Notes: generated from the letters alone by a model not told the origin. A stretch of DNA of 64,000 nucleotides from GCA-002050365 sp964237235 (GCA_964237235.1 CAXSGY010000027.1:10304-74303), one strand, 5' to 3'. Positions 52,752 to 61,627 are shown, counted from the stretch's first letter. Numbers and translations: made by a program.

Positions 52752-53162
52752 TTATAAGAGTTTGCCAATTTCCCAATGGTGACCAAATGGGTCAACGATG
52801 CGCCCGATGCGCCAACCATTTTGGTCACTCACAGGATAGATTTCTTTTGCCCCTCCAGAGATAGCTTTTTCAAAAGCAGTATTCGGATCATCCACTACCA
52901 GTATCATTCTTACTGAACCGCCACCAAGTGATTCGGGACTGAAATTTGAGTTGCCGGGAGACTCATCGGCTAACCAGAATTCCGCTCCGCCCACAGACAA
53001 TTGAGCCACCACATCACCGGAATCACTTTCGATGCGAAATAATTCTTCTGCTCCAAACGCAACTTTGTAAAAATCAATTGCCTGCGCTCCGCGCCGGACG
53101 GAGAGCATCGGCACGATATTAACTTTCCGAACATCATTTTCGTGGGTAAATTTTTCTTTCAT
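52752..53162 (-). CDS. glyoxalase/VOC (PhnB-like) family protein
   Basis: A 136-residue VOC protein starting at MKEKFTHENDVRKVNIVPML (53162). Markers are LSVRRGAQAIDFYKVAFGAE, VVAQLSVGGAEFWLADESP and GRIVDPFGHHWEIGKLL, the last being the typical C-terminal H-W-[EK] metal-binding strand of PhnB-like proteins. Substrate unknown. A longer upstream frame is open but has no homology. Confidence 0.88.
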   Translation of the reverse strand: MKEKFTHENDVRKVNIVPMLSVRRGAQAIDFYKVAFGAEELFRIESDSGDVVAQLSVGGAEFWLADESPGNSNFSPESLGGGSVRMILVVDDPNTAFEKAISGGAKEIYPVSDQNGWRIGRIVDPFGHHWEIGKLL

Positions 53163-53206
53163 AGATTCTTTCTTATGCTGAATTATTGATTGCGGCGCAA
53201 ACGATA

Positions 53207-54094
53207 CTACTCGCCTCGCCTTGTACACGCGTCAGTCTTAGAACCCGCCAATTCTGCTGCCATTTGCGCTAAATTGTCCGCTGAATCCAAAGCCTGATCC
53301 GGGGTGGTAATTAGTTCTCGGTGAGTTTCAGTATTTAATGCGCCGCCGCCGTGATTAACGCCAACCAAGTGAAATAATTCGTGTGTAACAACATCACATC
53401 GACAGTTAGGACCGTCAGGCGAAAAAAAATCATCTCCGCAATCAAGCCCGGCGGCAATCGAGCCGTAAGTCGCCGCGTGAAAACCGGCTGGCACGTGTAA
53501 CATTTCCGGGCGCGCCAGGGCAAGATTACGACGCATCAGAGAGACCGCGCGGTTTAGAATGTCTAAAAGTTTCGAGTTGTCTAACGGGTAGAATCCAAAA
53601 TCCGGGCAACGCAGCCATTTGATAGCCGTTTTCATATCCTTCTGATTGGCTGCCGGAAGCGGCTGACTGCCGTTATTACCATTGCTGGCGGTTTTTATTG
53701 CATCCTGTAGCTTATCCAGTTTGCCCGCGGCCCCGCGTAAACGCGTCCTGCTGCATTGCCAAGCCGCTTCCATCACCACATTATCTTTACTTGAGGTGAC
53801 TGTCACTGAAAGTGGTTTTGAATATTCGCTCCCATCGGCTAATTTGGCTCGTAATTTGGTCGAACCGACGGCAATTCCCTTAACCTTCCACTCCCAAAGG
53901 TTGCCGCCGACCGTTCCGCGAAGAACGACCGCAGCTATTGACGGATCATCGCTCGTTACGTTCAGCATTTCGCCGCTCGGTCCGCCGCCGTCCATATTGA
54001 CGAAGCGAGCGTTAAATGTACCTAATGTCAGACTGTATTTGGACTTACTAAAACCTCTCGGTTCCCATTTCGTTGACGGTGCAAACTCTGCCAT
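53207..54094 (-). CDS. putative metzincin-type metalloprotease with Ig-like N-terminal region
   Basis: A 295-residue protein with AAGGAG before the ATG. The N-terminal half (about 10-105) has beta-rich, Big-like sequence: GTFNARFVNMDGGGPSGEML then VKGIAVGSTKLRAKLADGSE. The centre is helical. The catalytic core HELFHLVGVNHGG at 238-250 matches HExxHxxGxxH, the metzincin zinc signature. Cysteines flank it (LDCGDDF and NCRCDVV) and another cluster is at the tail. No signal peptide is present, so delivery by another secretion route, or an intracellular role, is open. Family not identified beyond the motif. Confidence 0.7.
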   Translation of the reverse strand: MAEFAPSTKWEPRGFSKSKYSLTLGTFNARFVNMDGGGPSGEMLNVTSDDPSIAAVVLRGTVGGNLWEWKVKGIAVGSTKLRAKLADGSEYSKPLSVTVTSSKDNVVMEAAWQCSRTRLRGAAGKLDKLQDAIKTASNGNNGSQPLPAANQKDMKTAIKWLRCPDFGFYPLDNSKLLDILNRAVSLMRRNLALARPEMLHVPAGFHAATYGSIAAGLDCGDDFFSPDGPNCRCDVVTHELFHLVGVNHGGGALNTETHRELITTPDQALDSADNLAQMAAELAGSKTDACTRRGE

Positions 54095-54163
54095 ACTCTT
54101 TTACTCCTTATTTTGTCTACAAACAAAAAACCGCACACCTATAAACCAAAGAGCAAAACTCTA

Positions 54164-54185
54164 AGCATCTTTCCCCAAAGATGCT
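54164..54185. promoter_or_regulatory. perfect short hairpin upstream of the protease gene
   Basis: AGCATCTTT at 54164-54172 pairs exactly with AAAGATGCT at 54177-54185 around a four-base loop (CCCC on the plus strand). It lies about 70 bases before the protease start on the minus strand. There is no T-run on either side, so a regulatory hairpin or operator is more likely than a terminator. Confidence 0.5.
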
Positions 54186-54275
54186 GATTTAGTGGTTGTT
54201 GGTTATAAGTAGCAACCCTTTTATAAAACTTTGGACGGAAATATAAATCCGTTTTTGCGTTGAGTGTTAAATCAA

Positions 54276-54304
54276 AAAAGCCCTGCCGTAATGACAGGAC
54301 TTTT
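54276..54304 (-). terminator. Rho-independent terminator of the regulatory-like secreted protein
   Basis: Read on the minus strand, AAAAGTCCTG pairs with CAGGGCTTTT (one G-T/mismatch) across a nine-base loop, followed by a T-run. It lies 25 bases beyond the stop of 54329-55192. Confidence 0.7.
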
Positions 54305-54328
54305 CAATTTCAGGATCCACATTCGAGA

Positions 54329-55192
54329 TTATTCAATCCGTTTGGTCGGCAGCTGCAAGGTATTACCGGGAAAAAATTCGTTCGTCGTGCCGATGAAATT
54401 AATGCCGTCCTGCTCTTCACCAATAAACTGCACTTGCATTGGATGCTCGAACTGATAACGACGATGAAATGCCGAGAAGGTATAAACCTGTCCGCCCGCG
54501 ACATTTTCAAAGGTGTAATAACCGAGTTGATTGGTGTAAGACTGTCGCCGGTTGCCCGATGCGTCGGTCATCGTTATTAAAACTCGATAAACGCCGCGCC
54601 CGTTTGCTTCGGTGACTCGCCCGCCTGCCGTTGTTCCGGCGGCGGTCGGCAGTAGTGCAACCGAGACCTGCACCGTATCAATACCGACACCGCTGTTGTC
54701 ATTACCTGAATCTTGAAAAACCAGATTTGCCATCGTCGCGCTGCTGAAAGTAAAGTTTTGGCTGAATCTTTGAAACGTTGTCGAGCCGGCGGTGATGTTA
54801 AATACTTGCGAGCCGATAATCGCCGTCGCCGTGTTTGTTTGTCCGTCCACGCTGTTGTAATTAAAACTCAAATTGTATGTTACGCCGGCGGCGAAAGGCA
54901 GCGCGGTTTTAGTCGTAAATGCGCCCGGATCGTTGGTCGAGCCGCCCAAATCAACATAACGTCCGCCCATTGCCGGATCATCCACTCCCGGAATTGTGCC
55001 GCCGATTAGATCAACCGAACCGCCGGTGACATTCCAAAGAAAAAAGCCGTTGTAGTTATCCGCCGGTTGACCTCCGTTATCAAGCAGAAATCCATCGAAG
55101 AAGATCGGCGGTTCGGGCGTTTGAGCATTTATCGCAGACGACAACCCGGGCATCACTCCGAATAAAAAAATCAGGCATAAAAATTTGTTCAT
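54329..55192 (-). CDS. secreted protein with carboxypeptidase-regulatory-like C-terminal module
   Basis: A 287-residue exported protein. The signal peptide covers residues 1-23 (LCLIFLFGVMPGLSSAINAQ). The middle (about 30-175) is a beta-sandwich-like region with GGSVDLIGGTIPGVDDPAMG and YNLSFNYNSVDGQTNTATAI, similar to PEP-CTERM-less choice-of-anchor domains. The C-terminal 90 residues start AGTTAGGRVTEANGRGVYRV and run to the conserved LPTKRIE end, a Pre-albumin/transthyretin-like carboxypeptidase-regulatory module. The same end is present in 62109-63548. Surface or matrix protein, function unknown. Confidence 0.85.
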   Translation of the reverse strand: MNKFLCLIFLFGVMPGLSSAINAQTPEPPIFFDGFLLDNGGQPADNYNGFFLWNVTGGSVDLIGGTIPGVDDPAMGGRYVDLGGSTNDPGAFTTKTALPFAAGVTYNLSFNYNSVDGQTNTATAIIGSQVFNITAGSTTFQRFSQNFTFSSATMANLVFQDSGNDNSGVGIDTVQVSVALLPTAAGTTAGGRVTEANGRGVYRVLITMTDASGNRRQSYTNQLGYYTFENVAGGQVYTFSAFHRRYQFEHPMQVQFIGEEQDGINFIGTTNEFFPGNTLQLPTKRIE

Positions 55193-55244
55193 CTTTTCTC
55201 CCTTGTTCGTTTAATTATTCATTCGCATTGTTTTTATTTTGAAA

Positions 55245-55946
55245 TCATTCGGCGTATTCGTCAGAGCCGGTGACCCAAATAAAAGATTGAATATCAATTA
55301 TATCGAGCGGTTTTAAATCCGCCAGATCGTCTTTGATACGAGCGGCAAATTCCAGCAGACTGGCGTAAGTTTTCCAAGACGGTTTTGATTCGTAATATAA
55401 GTCAAAGCCGTATCGTTTAGCCGCACGACGCGTGACCATCGGTTTGAGAAAAATATGCTTTTCCGGTTGGGCGAGAAAAGGAAAAACCGTCGCGACCGGA
55501 TGCGTCAACACGCGCGACTGCTTTTTCGGCAGCGATTCGATTGTCGTGACCCACTTTTCAAATTTGTTTCTTAATTTATCTTTCCCGTAAAGAAAAGCGA
55601 AAAGCCCCTCAGCGAAGAGGCGCGCACCGTGTTCTTTCCGTACCGCATCACGCAGAGCCATTTTTTCAAAAGAAAAAAGCAAATTTGTTGGTGATTCGGT
55701 TTTCACGGCACGACAGGCAACTTCAAGAAATTTGTTTTCCTTTAATAGTGAATCAAACTCGGCACGATTTAAATTCTCTTTCCATTTTTCGTGCGCCCGC
55801 CATTTATAGCCGCGTTCCCAATCGAAATATTTACCGTCCGCAAAACCTTTCGGAAAAAAACGCAAAAACTTACGACGACAGGCAACGGCTTCTGCCGAAT
55901 CGTTTTTGCCGCGCGCCGTTGGCAGGTTTTCGCGTTTTGTTTTCAT
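55245..55946 (-). CDS. hypothetical cytoplasmic protein
   Basis: A 233-residue protein with no signal or membrane segment. Sequence landmarks are CRRKFLRFFPKGFADGKYFD, WERGYKWRAHEKWKENLNRA and AEGLFAFLYGKDKLRNKFEK, ending DIQSFIWVTGSDEYAE. This pattern is shared by uncharacterised proteins in several phyla. I cannot name a family. It lies 37 bases downstream of the alcohol dehydrogenase stop codon and may be co-transcribed. Confidence 0.75.
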   Translation of the reverse strand: MKTKRENLPTARGKNDSAEAVACRRKFLRFFPKGFADGKYFDWERGYKWRAHEKWKENLNRAEFDSLLKENKFLEVACRAVKTESPTNLLFSFEKMALRDAVRKEHGARLFAEGLFAFLYGKDKLRNKFEKWVTTIESLPKKQSRVLTHPVATVFPFLAQPEKHIFLKPMVTRRAAKRYGFDLYYESKPSWKTYASLLEFAARIKDDLADLKPLDIIDIQSFIWVTGSDEYAE

Positions 55947-55983
55947 TTGGATATGCTTTCGTTTTTTCGCGGTCGCCTGAAAT

Positions 55984-57156
55984 TTAAGGCTTCAGCACGA
56001 TCTTGATGCAGTTATCCTTTTTATTCTTGAAAATGTCATAGCCGTGCGGAGCGTCTTCGAGTCGCATTTTATGCGTGATGATAAACGATGGATCAATCTC
56101 GCCCTTTTCGATCAAATCAAACAACATCGGCATATATTTCTGAACGTGTGTCTGTCCGGTTTTGAGCGTCAATCCTTTGTTCATAAACGCTCCCAACGGT
56201 ACTTTGTCAGCCGCGCCGACATACACGCCCGGCATCGAAATCGTTCCTTGTTTACGGCAGCTCATTATCGCTTGGCGCAAAGTATGGATGCGGTCGGTGC
56301 CGAGAAACGTCGCCGTTTTCACCGCGTCCAACACGCCGTCGAGTTTGCCGCCCGCGAGTGCTTCACAGCCAACCGCGTCCATACAACGGTCGGGTCCGCG
56401 CCCGGCGGTGCGCGCCATCAATTCTTCGTAAACGTCCACATCATCGAAATTGATCGTTTCGGCTTTGCCCCTTTGTTCCGCCATCGCCAGGCGTTCCGGC
56501 ACGTTGTCTATGACAATTACGCGACCCGCTCCAAGTAACCAGCAGCATTTGACGGCGAGCTGGGAAACCGGACCCGCGCCCCAAATCGCCACCGTGTCGC
56601 CCGCTTCGATTTCAGCATTTTCCGCCGCCATATAAGCGGTCGGAAAAATGTCAGACAAAAATAAAACCTTTTCATCCTCTATTCCGCTTGGCACTTTGAA
56701 CGGACCGACATCGGCGAACGGAACCCGCAGATATTCCGCCTGACCGCCGGAAAATCCGCCGTTCATATGCGAGAAACCGAATAATCCGGCGGGCGACTGT
56801 CCCATTGCCGCCCGCGCGACCGCCGCATTCGGGTTCGATTTGTCGCAGCACGAATACATTTCCTTATCGCAAAAAAAGCAGTTACCGCACGCGATGACAA
56901 AAGGCACGACGACTTTATCGCCGATTTTCAGATTGGACACGTCGCTGCCGAGTTCGACGACTTCGCCCATATTTTCGTGACCGAGAATATCGCCCGCTTC
57001 CATCGTCGGCTGATAACCGTCGAGCAGATGCAAGTCCGAACCGCAGATGGCGGTTGAAGTGATTTTAATAACAGCGTCGCGCGGATGCAGTATTTGCGGA
57101 TCGGGAACCGTATCCACCCGAACGTCGTTTGTGCCGTGCCAACATAATGCTTTCAT
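55984..57156 (-). CDS. zinc-dependent alcohol dehydrogenase (FDH-like, COG1063)
   Basis: A 390-residue MDR dehydrogenase. Catalytic zinc: TAICGSDLHLLDG (Cys) and GHENMGEVVELG (His-Glu). The structural-zinc cluster ACGNCFFCDKEMYSCCDKSN supplies four cysteines. The NAD motif is WGAGPVSQLAVKCCWLLGAG, then VIDNVPERLAMAEQRGK. The domain layout matches glutathione-independent formaldehyde dehydrogenase-type enzymes. One base separates it from the metallo-hydrolase gene upstream, so they form an operon, perhaps handling a toxic aldehyde or ester. Confidence 0.92.
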   Translation of the reverse strand: MKALCWHGTNDVRVDTVPDPQILHPRDAVIKITSTAICGSDLHLLDGYQPTMEAGDILGHENMGEVVELGSDVSNLKIGDKVVVPFVIACGNCFFCDKEMYSCCDKSNPNAAVARAAMGQSPAGLFGFSHMNGGFSGGQAEYLRVPFADVGPFKVPSGIEDEKVLFLSDIFPTAYMAAENAEIEAGDTVAIWGAGPVSQLAVKCCWLLGAGRVIVIDNVPERLAMAEQRGKAETINFDDVDVYEELMARTAGRGPDRCMDAVGCEALAGGKLDGVLDAVKTATFLGTDRIHTLRQAIMSCRKQGTISMPGVYVGAADKVPLGAFMNKGLTLKTGQTHVQKYMPMLFDLIEKGEIDPSFIITHKMRLEDAPHGYDIFKNKKDNCIKIVLKP

Positions 57157-58035
57157 TTATTTTTTCTCCTCGTCATTTTTATTTATCGAAATTTGAAAAT
57201 CGTAAGTTTCGCCGTGCGCCAGATAAATCATTTTCTCGCCGAGTCCGGCAGCAGTCGCCGCGTCTTTGAAATCTTCGAGCGGCGATTTGAAAACGTCGTA
57301 ATCGTCGTAATGAATCGGAATCGCTTTGTCGGGATTGACGATTTTTATTGCTTCCACGCCTTGTTCGTCGTCCATCGTGACCATAATTCCCAAAATACGC
57401 GTGCCGCCCAAGTGAAATAATCCGATGTCAATTTCGGGAAAGCGTCTCGGAATTTCCTTCAGTTCGTCAATCAGTAGCGTGTCGCCGGAAATATACAGCC
57501 GCAACAGACGCTTTTCGTTTTTATCCTCGAAATCGAGAACGCTGCCCATCACCGGCGGTAGAGCGAAATCAACAATGCCAGGACCGTGCTGTCCGGGCGT
57601 TGAAGTTATTTTCACTTGATGATCACCCTTTTCAATCGTTGCCGATTCCCACGTTTCGAGCGGAATCGGCGCGGAAAAATTTTTGCTTTTTAATTCTTCG
57701 GCGGCGTGCGTCGTCGTCACAATTGGCAAATCCTTGCGAAGTTTCTCTTCGACGATTTGATCGAAATGATCGCCGTGATAATGCGAAAGAACACAAAAAT
57801 CAATCGGTGGCAATTCGTCAATGTCAATTGCCGGTTCAGTCAAGCGTTTTGAAGTAAGTCCATATCCGAGATGTGCGTGGTCGCCTGCGTGCAGAAAGTT
57901 CGGATCGGTCAAAATCGTAAATCCGGCGTAGCGGATAATGACGGTCGCCGTGCCGATGAAAAATATCGAGCCGCTGCCGATATCCGAATCGAATCCGCCG
58001 GTTGGGGATATTTGTAGTTGGAATTTATCTGGCAT
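57157..58035 (-). CDS. MBL-fold metallo-hydrolase (UlaG/NAPE-PLD-like)
   Basis: A 292-residue metallo-beta-lactamase-fold protein. The dinuclear zinc motif is HYHGDH in FCVLSHYHGDHFDQIVEEKL, preceded by IIRYAGFTILTDPNFLHAGD. Other ligands are in GQHGPG, LYISGDTLLIDEL and IPIHYDDYDVF. The family hydrolyses diverse esters, lactones or phosphodiesters. It begins the dehydrogenase operon. Confidence 0.9.
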   Translation of the reverse strand: MPDKFQLQISPTGGFDSDIGSGSIFFIGTATVIIRYAGFTILTDPNFLHAGDHAHLGYGLTSKRLTEPAIDIDELPPIDFCVLSHYHGDHFDQIVEEKLRKDLPIVTTTHAAEELKSKNFSAPIPLETWESATIEKGDHQVKITSTPGQHGPGIVDFALPPVMGSVLDFEDKNEKRLLRLYISGDTLLIDELKEIPRRFPEIDIGLFHLGGTRILGIMVTMDDEQGVEAIKIVNPDKAIPIHYDDYDVFKSPLEDFKDAATAAGLGEKMIYLAHGETYDFQISINKNDEEKK

Positions 58036-58264
58036 CTATCTCACTCGATAAAGGTTTTTAACTTATGAGGCTATCAGATAATTGAAAAATATTTTGTCTT
58101 GCAGATGACAGATGAAAATTTAATAATCAAGTATAATTGCCTGTAAATTTTTAATTAACATTATTGAACTTACCGCGAGAAATTCCATTTTAAAAAGCAA
58201 AATTTTAATCGGTTTAATTTAAGGATTTGAGATAAAAAGCTGAGGCTGCAAAATAGGAGAAATT

Positions 58265-58843
58265 ATGAATAATTCAAATCAGACAGCGACAAAAAACAAA
58301 GTGAACACGAATTCAATCGGCAATATGAGTCGTGAGCAATTCGACGTTGCCAACGAGAACGCGGCGCAAACGGTCGCTGCCGTCAATCCGACAATCGAAT
58401 CGTTTTCTGAAAGCGATTGGCAATTACTGCTTCAAGTTGCCGTCGGCGGAACGATGCAGTTGGAGCTGAGCCGCGTGGCGGCTGATATGGCGACCGATGA
58501 GGAAGTTCTCGCGCTGGCAAAAGCCGAAGTCGAAGAACAAACCGGACTCAGCGATAAATTAAAAGAATTCGCCGACACCAAAAGCCTAACACTACCGTCG
58601 AAACCGGACGAGAAAACGCAGGAAATGATTAAGCACCTGCAAAATCTACCGGGCGCGGAATTTGACTTAGCGTATGTTCGGGCAAGCGGCGTGATGGGAC
58701 ACGAAAAACTTGATGCGGTGATCAGCAAGGTCGAAGCCGAAGCCGCCGATCCTGATTTAATAAATCTGGCGGCGGCGGCGCATCCGTTGATTTTAGTGCA
58801 TTTGCAGGTATCAAGCGCGATTTTAGAGAAAATTTCCGCATAA
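58265..58843 (+). CDS. DUF4142 (ferritin-like) protein
   Basis: A 192-residue helical protein with AGGAGA upstream. The DUF4142 core spans SDWQLLLQVAVGGTMQLELS, LALAKAEVEEQTGLSDKLKE and FDLAYVRASGVMGHEKLDAV. A signal peptide is not obvious (the first 40 residues are Asn/Thr-rich), so cytoplasmic or loosely exported location is open. The family is often linked to stress or outer-membrane function. A strong terminator follows at 58883. Confidence 0.88.
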   Translation: MNNSNQTATKNKVNTNSIGNMSREQFDVANENAAQTVAAVNPTIESFSESDWQLLLQVAVGGTMQLELSRVAADMATDEEVLALAKAEVEEQTGLSDKLKEFADTKSLTLPSKPDEKTQEMIKHLQNLPGAEFDLAYVRASGVMGHEKLDAVISKVEAEAADPDLINLAAAAHPLILVHLQVSSAILEKISA

Positions 58844-58882
58844 CTAAATTAGACGAACTAAAATCGTCAGGAAAATTAAAAA

Positions 58883-58920
58883 CAAGAAAGCCGCAAGTTA
58901 AGATGCCTGCGGCTTTCTTG
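58883..58920. terminator. Rho-independent terminator of the DUF4142 gene
   Basis: CAAGAAAGCCGCA at 58883-58895 pairs exactly with TGCGGCTTTCTTG at 58908-58920. It serves the plus-strand gene and probably the minus-strand Asn/Ser-rich gene. Confidence 0.92.
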
Positions 58921-58983
58921 TTTTAATTAGAAGTATTCAAACGAAAAGCGATGTTCCGGCACCGCTTTTTCAGATTCTAATTT

Positions 58984-59262
58984 TTAACGATTGACATTTG
59001 AATTCGAGTTGGAATTCATCGAATTGGAATTCATATTCGAGTTCATCTCCGAATTAGAATTCATCGAATTGGAATTTTTATTCTTTTTACTCTTTTTCGA
59101 TTTCTTGTTTGAATTGCCGTTCGAGTTATCCTGACTGGAATTGTTTTGATTGGTTTGTCCGCTTGAAAGACTCGCTCCTTGGGTCGTTGCCAATGAGCTG
59201 CCGACAAATACCGTCATTCCGAGCAATGCCAGACTCAGCATTGTTAATTTTAATTTATGCAT
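58984..59262 (-). CDS. secreted Asn/Ser/Lys-rich low-complexity protein
   Basis: A 92-residue exported protein. The signal peptide covers residues 1-25 (MHKLKLTMLSLALLGMTVFV). The mature part is almost entirely N, S, K, M and G, with a KKSKKSKKNKN core and repeated NSMNSNS units. The DNA has near-repeats of GAATTCATCGAATTGG-like sequence. Unordered surface or biofilm peptide is the simplest reading. Low-complexity composition prevents a family call. Confidence 0.75.
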   Translation of the reverse strand: MHKLKLTMLSLALLGMTVFVGSSLATTQGASLSSGQTNQNNSSQDNSNGNSNKKSKKSKKNKNSNSMNSNSEMNSNMNSNSMNSNSNSNVNR

Positions 59263-59692
59263 AACCTTTTTATTCTCCCTAAATATTGGTTTAGAGCTTT
59301 AGTTTGTTACTTTGCTTCAAAACTAAACTGTCTGTAATCGGACATAAGCCTTAATTTTTGTTTATTGATTTGTTATCACATACAAAAAGACAAGATCTCT
59401 CGAGGAGAGTTCCTGCCCTTTTGTTCACATTTAGGGAAAAATGTTATGAAAAAACTCAGGTTTTTCATTTGCAATTACATTACAGTAAAATCGGGGCTGT
59501 ATGTCGGATGGCGGACATAACCCAGGAAGAATTCTGCGAAAGGAAAAGTGAAAAAACGGCTCTCGGTTTTGTTAGCTCTCGTTTTTCGGTTGCCTGTTTT
59601 GTTCTTTCTGAAATGCTAGGATTCTGATATATTTCGGGACAAATGTATTTTGCGCGATTGACCGCCAATCACAATGAAGCCACACTATCTTA
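59263..59692. other. intergenic region, no gene seen
   Basis: About 430 bases with short imperfect repeats around GTAATCGGACATAA and TGTCGGATGGCGGACATAA (59330-59345, 59500-59520). A reading frame at 59358-59627 has no family, and its start is not supported by a ribosome site. Confidence 0.35.
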
Positions 59693-60130
59693 ATGCCCAA
59701 AATCATAATCAAAAATCAGGAAATACTCTTGTCGTTTCTGATTTTTCTATTTCCTTTCTCGGCAACAATTTATGCTCAACAGAATAAACCCTCTAACTCT
59801 GACGGCAAAAACATTTCGGTTAATAGATTGCCCGCGCCCGTGGCAAGCGACGGCTGCACGATGTGGTTTGACGGCGATTATAAAGACTGCTGCTTTCGGC
59901 ACGATGCGGATTACGCCAGAGGCAGCGATAACTGGCGAACGCGGCTGCGGGCAGACAACCGGCTGTTCATCTGCATCGCCGCAAAAGAAGGCGCGTGGCA
60001 TTTTGCTCTCGCTCCCGTAATGTGGACGGCGGTTCGCATTTTCGGAAGCGATTGGAGTCCTTCGAGCAGAAAAAATACTGTTCATAGATTTTCCAAGCGA
60101 ATGTTTATTTTACTAAAAAAATCAAGATGA
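59693..60130 (+). CDS. secreted protein with a phospholipase-A2-like CCxxHD motif
   Basis: A 145-residue exported protein. The signal segment is LSFLIFLFPFSATIYAQ (about 13-29). The core DGCTMWFDGDYKDCCFRHDA then DYARGSDNWRTRLRADNRLF has the Cys-Cys-x-x-His-Asp pair and the downstream Asp/Arg expected in the PLA2-like fold. The C-terminus is Arg/Lys-rich. A secreted lipase is possible but depends on that motif alone. Its stop overlaps the next ATG. Confidence 0.65.
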   Translation: MPKIIIKNQEILLSFLIFLFPFSATIYAQQNKPSNSDGKNISVNRLPAPVASDGCTMWFDGDYKDCCFRHDADYARGSDNWRTRLRADNRLFICIAAKEGAWHFALAPVMWTAVRIFGSDWSPSSRKNTVHRFSKRMFILLKKSR

Positions 60131-60390
60131 GCGATTTCGCCAAAAATTCAAGCAACAAAGCGGTGAGATTAATAAAACAAATGAAAAATATGGATAATAA
60201 ATTAGAAAAATACGGTGAATATCTTCTGAATCCCGATCAAGTCACGGAAATCAAATTTGAGAGCAATAAAGCGGTTATTTATCTCTCCGACGGGCGCGTG
60301 CGGGAAGTTTTCGGCGCGGAGGCTCTCGCGCTTAAAGACCGGTTCGGGATAAAAGTTGAAGCCGAATCGTTACGTAAAAAAACTATTTAA
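60127..60390 (+). CDS. hypothetical small protein
   Basis: An 87-residue protein MSDFAKNSSNKAVRLIKQMK... with a C-terminal half EIKFESNKAVIYLSDGRVRE forming a predicted beta-strand pair. ATGA overlap with the upstream secreted-protein gene suggests co-translation. No family recognised. Confidence 0.55.
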   Translation: MSDFAKNSSNKAVRLIKQMKNMDNKLEKYGEYLLNPDQVTEIKFESNKAVIYLSDGRVREVFGAEALALKDRFGIKVEAESLRKKTI

Positions 60391-60430
60391 TGAAATGCCG
60401 CCAATCAAACTTTAGATTAGAAGAAAAAAT

Positions 60431-60634
60431 ATGCAAATAATTTTGACCAGAGAAGAATACAACGAATTATTGCCGAACAAATTAAATAACAGATTTGTCG
60501 AGATATTCACGGACGTAATGAAAAACAGGCAGCAATTCGCCAATGATAACACCGCTTTGATTGAGAAACTGAAAACTATTTTCGACGATTTTCAGAAAGA
60601 AAAAGAAGAAGGCGTTTTCTCGGGATCGAATTAG
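60431..60634 (+). CDS. hypothetical small protein
   Basis: A 67-residue helical, charged protein (MQIILTREEYNELLPNKLNN ... EKEEGVFSGSN). No motif. Third gene of a possible small-protein operon starting at 59693. Confidence 0.5.
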   Translation: MQIILTREEYNELLPNKLNNRFVEIFTDVMKNRQQFANDNTALIEKLKTIFDDFQKEKEEGVFSGSN

Positions 60635-60700
60635 GCATCGGCTCGATAGCGAAAGTCTTTTGAGACACCAAATCGCGCTGTCTGCCATTAGTTTTTGTCT

Positions 60701-60982
60701 TTATTCCTGAGATGTTTCGTCCTTTAAATCTTGAGGAGTATCTTTGAATTCGCTCTCATCTGCCGTGTTTGAAACTTCGCCGATTTCCGGCAATTCGCCG
60801 GTGGTTCTTTCAGACGAAGCCTTATCAAACGCCTTTTGCATATCATCAGCGGCAATCCGTGCTTCCTCAAGTGTGTCGAATTCTTTTACTCCGAACGGTT
60901 TCTCGGTTTCTGAATCTTCCTGAAGAACCACAAATTTATCATCTGCGTTTGGCGTGTTATCTGCGAAAAATCTTATGCTCAT
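60701..60982 (-). CDS. hypothetical acidic protein
   Basis: A 93-residue acidic protein: MSIRFFADNTPNADDKFVVL then KEFDTLEEARIAADDMQKAF and a disordered Glu/Asp/Ser tail. No family. The first half resembles small ligand- or DNA-mimic domains in composition only. Confidence 0.5.
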   Translation of the reverse strand: MSIRFFADNTPNADDKFVVLQEDSETEKPFGVKEFDTLEEARIAADDMQKAFDKASSERTTGELPEIGEVSNTADESEFKDTPQDLKDETSQE

Positions 60983-61136
60983 TTTTCTCTCCTGTTTATA
61001 ACTTTAGGATTCTTAAGTAAATGTTATGATTTTTTCATTTATTAGAATTTCTCTACAAGAATATTATAGTTTGACGAATTTTTTAATCATTACGCAAAAT
61101 AAGCGCGAAGACGAATAGGATTTTCATATGGAATTA

Positions 61137-61515
61137 TTACGAGCCTTGTAAGTTGGCTTTACTCCCGCGCGCCCAAATATACCCGCCAATCATTGCCGAA
61201 GGAGCCATTATCAAGAGTGCCGCCCACTGCGACCAGACAGCCCCCTTAGCGGAACTTGCCAGCAACGAAAACAATGCTCCGCCGGCAATGATGATTGTTA
61301 AAATACCGGTGTGCAAAAAGCCATTTCTTTTCGCAATAACAGCCGACAAATAACCGCCGAGTGCCGCGAAAATTATTCCGTAAATAATTGTTAAAACCAG
61401 AAACCTGCCGGAAACGGGACCGTGCGGATCAATTCCGCTGACCGAAAAAAGGAGTGACGGCTGAAACCGCAAAAACGACATATCCGGCGATAACGGCAAT
61501 AATGCCACGAATCAT
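61137..61515 (-). pseudogene. small four-helix membrane protein, one frameshift
   Basis: ATG at 61515 gives MIRGIIAVIAGYVVFAVSAV. Near 61455 the frame moves by one base, restoring LLFSVSGIDPHGPVSGRFLV, LSAVIAKRNGFLHTGILTII and LASSAKGAVWSQWAALLIMA to the stop at 61137 (about 125 residues). Four hydrophobic helices. No named family. The offset is a single base, so assembly error is possible. Confidence 0.65.
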
Positions 61516-61627
61516 TAATTTTTCTCTTATTAGCGACTTCCGCCATTTCCACCCTAGATTTTCATTCGCACAGGATAGCAGAAATTATAATAATTTTATA
61601 AATCGCTTCGGTCGCACGACATTAACG

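Noticed and set aside
59358..59627. 89-codon frame before the PLA2-like gene
   Set aside because: No ribosome site, no family, and several improbable residues; region called intergenic.
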